NCBI GenBank assembly: GCA_965369995.1
Contig: CBDURO010000001.1
Coordinates: 72,896-136,895, forward strand
Source of the DNA: JAHJCW01 sp965369995
Lineage (GTDB): Bacteria > Fidelibacterota > Marinisomatia > Marinisomatales > JAHJCW01
Direction of reading: 5' to 3'
Length of the DNA stretch: 64,000 nucleotides
How positions within the stretch are numbered: position 1 is the first letter of the stretch; each line of letters begins with the position of its first letter. The notes under the pieces are model-generated. The model did no database searches. It worked only from the letters and a program-made list of their open reading frames with translations, and was not told where the DNA came from. Shown here piece by piece: positions 63,351 through 64,000 of this stretch. The translations under genes and the position numbers were made by a program.

Positions 63351-63764
63351 ATGTTGGCGTATATTGCAGGTCCCTTGTTCAATGAAAAGGAGCGGGAATT
63401 TTTAGAGGAAATTAATTCTGTATGCCGAGCAATTGGAATAAGCACCTATTTACCTTCCCAAGACGGCGGATTACTCAACCAAGACAACGATGATGAAGTA
63501 TTCCAAACGGATATTGAAGCGCTTAACAAGGCAGATATAGTAGTTGCAAGTTTAAACGGGGTCGATGTTGACTCCGGTACTGCCTTTGAACTTGGTTACG
63601 CCTTTGCGAAAGGGAAAAAGCTATTTGGATTGCATACCGACTTTAGAACATTTTCACCGACTTCCGAAGTAAATCTAATGCTGTTGAAATCGTGCGTAAT
63701 GTGTCATTCATTACAAGAATTAGATGCTGCGTTAAGAGAATATTATAATTCTACAGAGATGTAA
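63351..63764 (+). CDS. Nucleoside 2-deoxyribosyltransferase-like protein
   Basis: 137 residues of the nucleoside 2-deoxyribosyltransferase family, which exchange or hydrolyse nucleobases of deoxynucleosides. YIAGPLF at the start, the ADIVVASLNGVDVDSGTAFELGYA region (nucleophile Glu) and GKKLFGLHTD match the fold. ATG 63351 follows AAGAGGT by six bases; an upstream TTG is less likely. A role in nucleotide salvage or in cleaning damaged nucleotides (DNPH1/Rcl-like) is probable. It is followed by a palindromic repeat. Confidence 0.78.
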   Translation: MLAYIAGPLFNEKEREFLEEINSVCRAIGISTYLPSQDGGLLNQDNDDEVFQTDIEALNKADIVVASLNGVDVDSGTAFELGYAFAKGKKLFGLHTDFRTFSPTSEVNLMLLKSCVMCHSLQELDAALREYYNSTEM

Positions 63765-63800
63765 TAATATCCAATATTTTATCCATAACATTTAAAACTA

Positions 63801-63916
63801 TGTCATACCCGCCTGTTTATCGTACAAGTTCTTTAGTAGACAGGCGCAGGCGGGTATCCATTTATATTATGGATTCCACATCCCCGCAGACCGGTACAGG
63901 CAAGTGCGGAATGACA
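63801..63916. repeat. Palindromic MITE-like intergenic repeat
   Basis: 116 bases that begin TGTCATACCCGC and end GCGGAATGACA, so the ends are inverted repeats. Inside are two hairpins: ACCCGCCTG (63807-63815) with CAGGCGGGT, and ATCCAT with ATGGAT. The GC content is far above the neighbourhood. This plan is that of interspersed extragenic palindromes/MITEs; no partner copy is in the window. Confidence 0.7.
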
Positions 63917-64000
63917 GCAATAAGTTAATATTTTGAACGATAACAATTCATGACACGGAATAGACAAGGTATCCAGTTATTGAGATTGAAAAAGCCAACT

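Noticed and set aside
1..64000. CRISPR arrays, tRNA or rRNA genes, prophage or IS transposase
   Set aside because: No regular spaced repeats, cloverleaf or rRNA segments, and no transposase or phage structural protein were recognised by reading; a computed search could still find a missed tRNA.

Overview
The window is AT-rich bacterial chromosome, almost wholly coding. It carries a complete division and cell wall (dcw) cluster, a type II fatty acid/phospholipid cluster and the ffh-rpsP-khpA-rimM-trmD-rplS block. MurE has the DNPR motif of meso-diaminopimelate ligases and LptF/LptG- and RodZ-like proteins are present, so a Gram-negative envelope is likely. A secreted leucine-rich-repeat protein ends in a FlgD/type-IX-secretion-like tail and ribosomal protein S16 has a long charged extension. 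Together these suggest a member of the FCB group, perhaps Candidatus Marinimicrobia; this placement is inference, not shown by a marker such as 16S rRNA.

Layout. 1-4 kb (+): ribosome hibernation factor, sugar nucleotidyltransferase, metK and ahcY. 4-9 kb (-): a GMC oxidoreductase with a Tat-exported small subunit, a DoxX protein, two related exported proteins with Cys-Gly-rich KCG motifs (one containing four EF-hand loops), and an LptF/LptG permease. 9-15 kb (+): NhaC antiporter, murQ, phosphomannomutase/phosphoglucomutase, polyprenyl synthase and phosphoglucose/phosphomannose isomerase. 15-22 kb (-): rnc, fabF, acpP, fabG, fabD, fabH, plsX, rpmF and yceD. 22-31 kb (-): envelope proteins, ndk, sucD, sucC, arcC, a cyclic-2,3-diphosphoglycerate synthetase-like GTPase, a small element carrying a four-helix-bundle gene, and pruA. 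31-34 kb: dusB (-), rpmB (+) and a small toxin-antitoxin-like island (+) closed by a terminator. 34-52 kb (-): ftsZ back to mraZ, with a clear promoter and MraZ boxes, then rodZ. 52-54 kb: LRR protein (-). 54-59 kb (+): ffh to rplS, then an MFS transporter. 59-64 kb: DDAH-like hydrolase, a split fucose-isomerase-like gene, a frameshifted PIN-like nuclease, a small tail-anchored protein, a nucleoside deoxyribosyltransferase-like protein and a palindromic repeat.

The most interesting part is at 6.4-8 kb. The two KCG-motif proteins look like precursor peptides of the kind modified by multinuclear iron oxidases (DUF692/MNIO) into copper-binding products, and a DoxX gene, a usual companion, is adjacent. 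Their upstream regions align without gaps over about 86 bases. They share a 16-bp palindrome that sits, relative to a shared -10 box, where a CRP/FNR-type activator binds. No DUF692 gene is in the window. Other notable points: an RNase III gene with no ATG, GTG or TTG start; a four-helix-bundle gene flanked by ~36-bp inverted repeats that also supply the stop codon of pruA; GC-rich perfect hairpins in the first codons of fabF and arcC; and a terminator written inside the rnc coding sequence.
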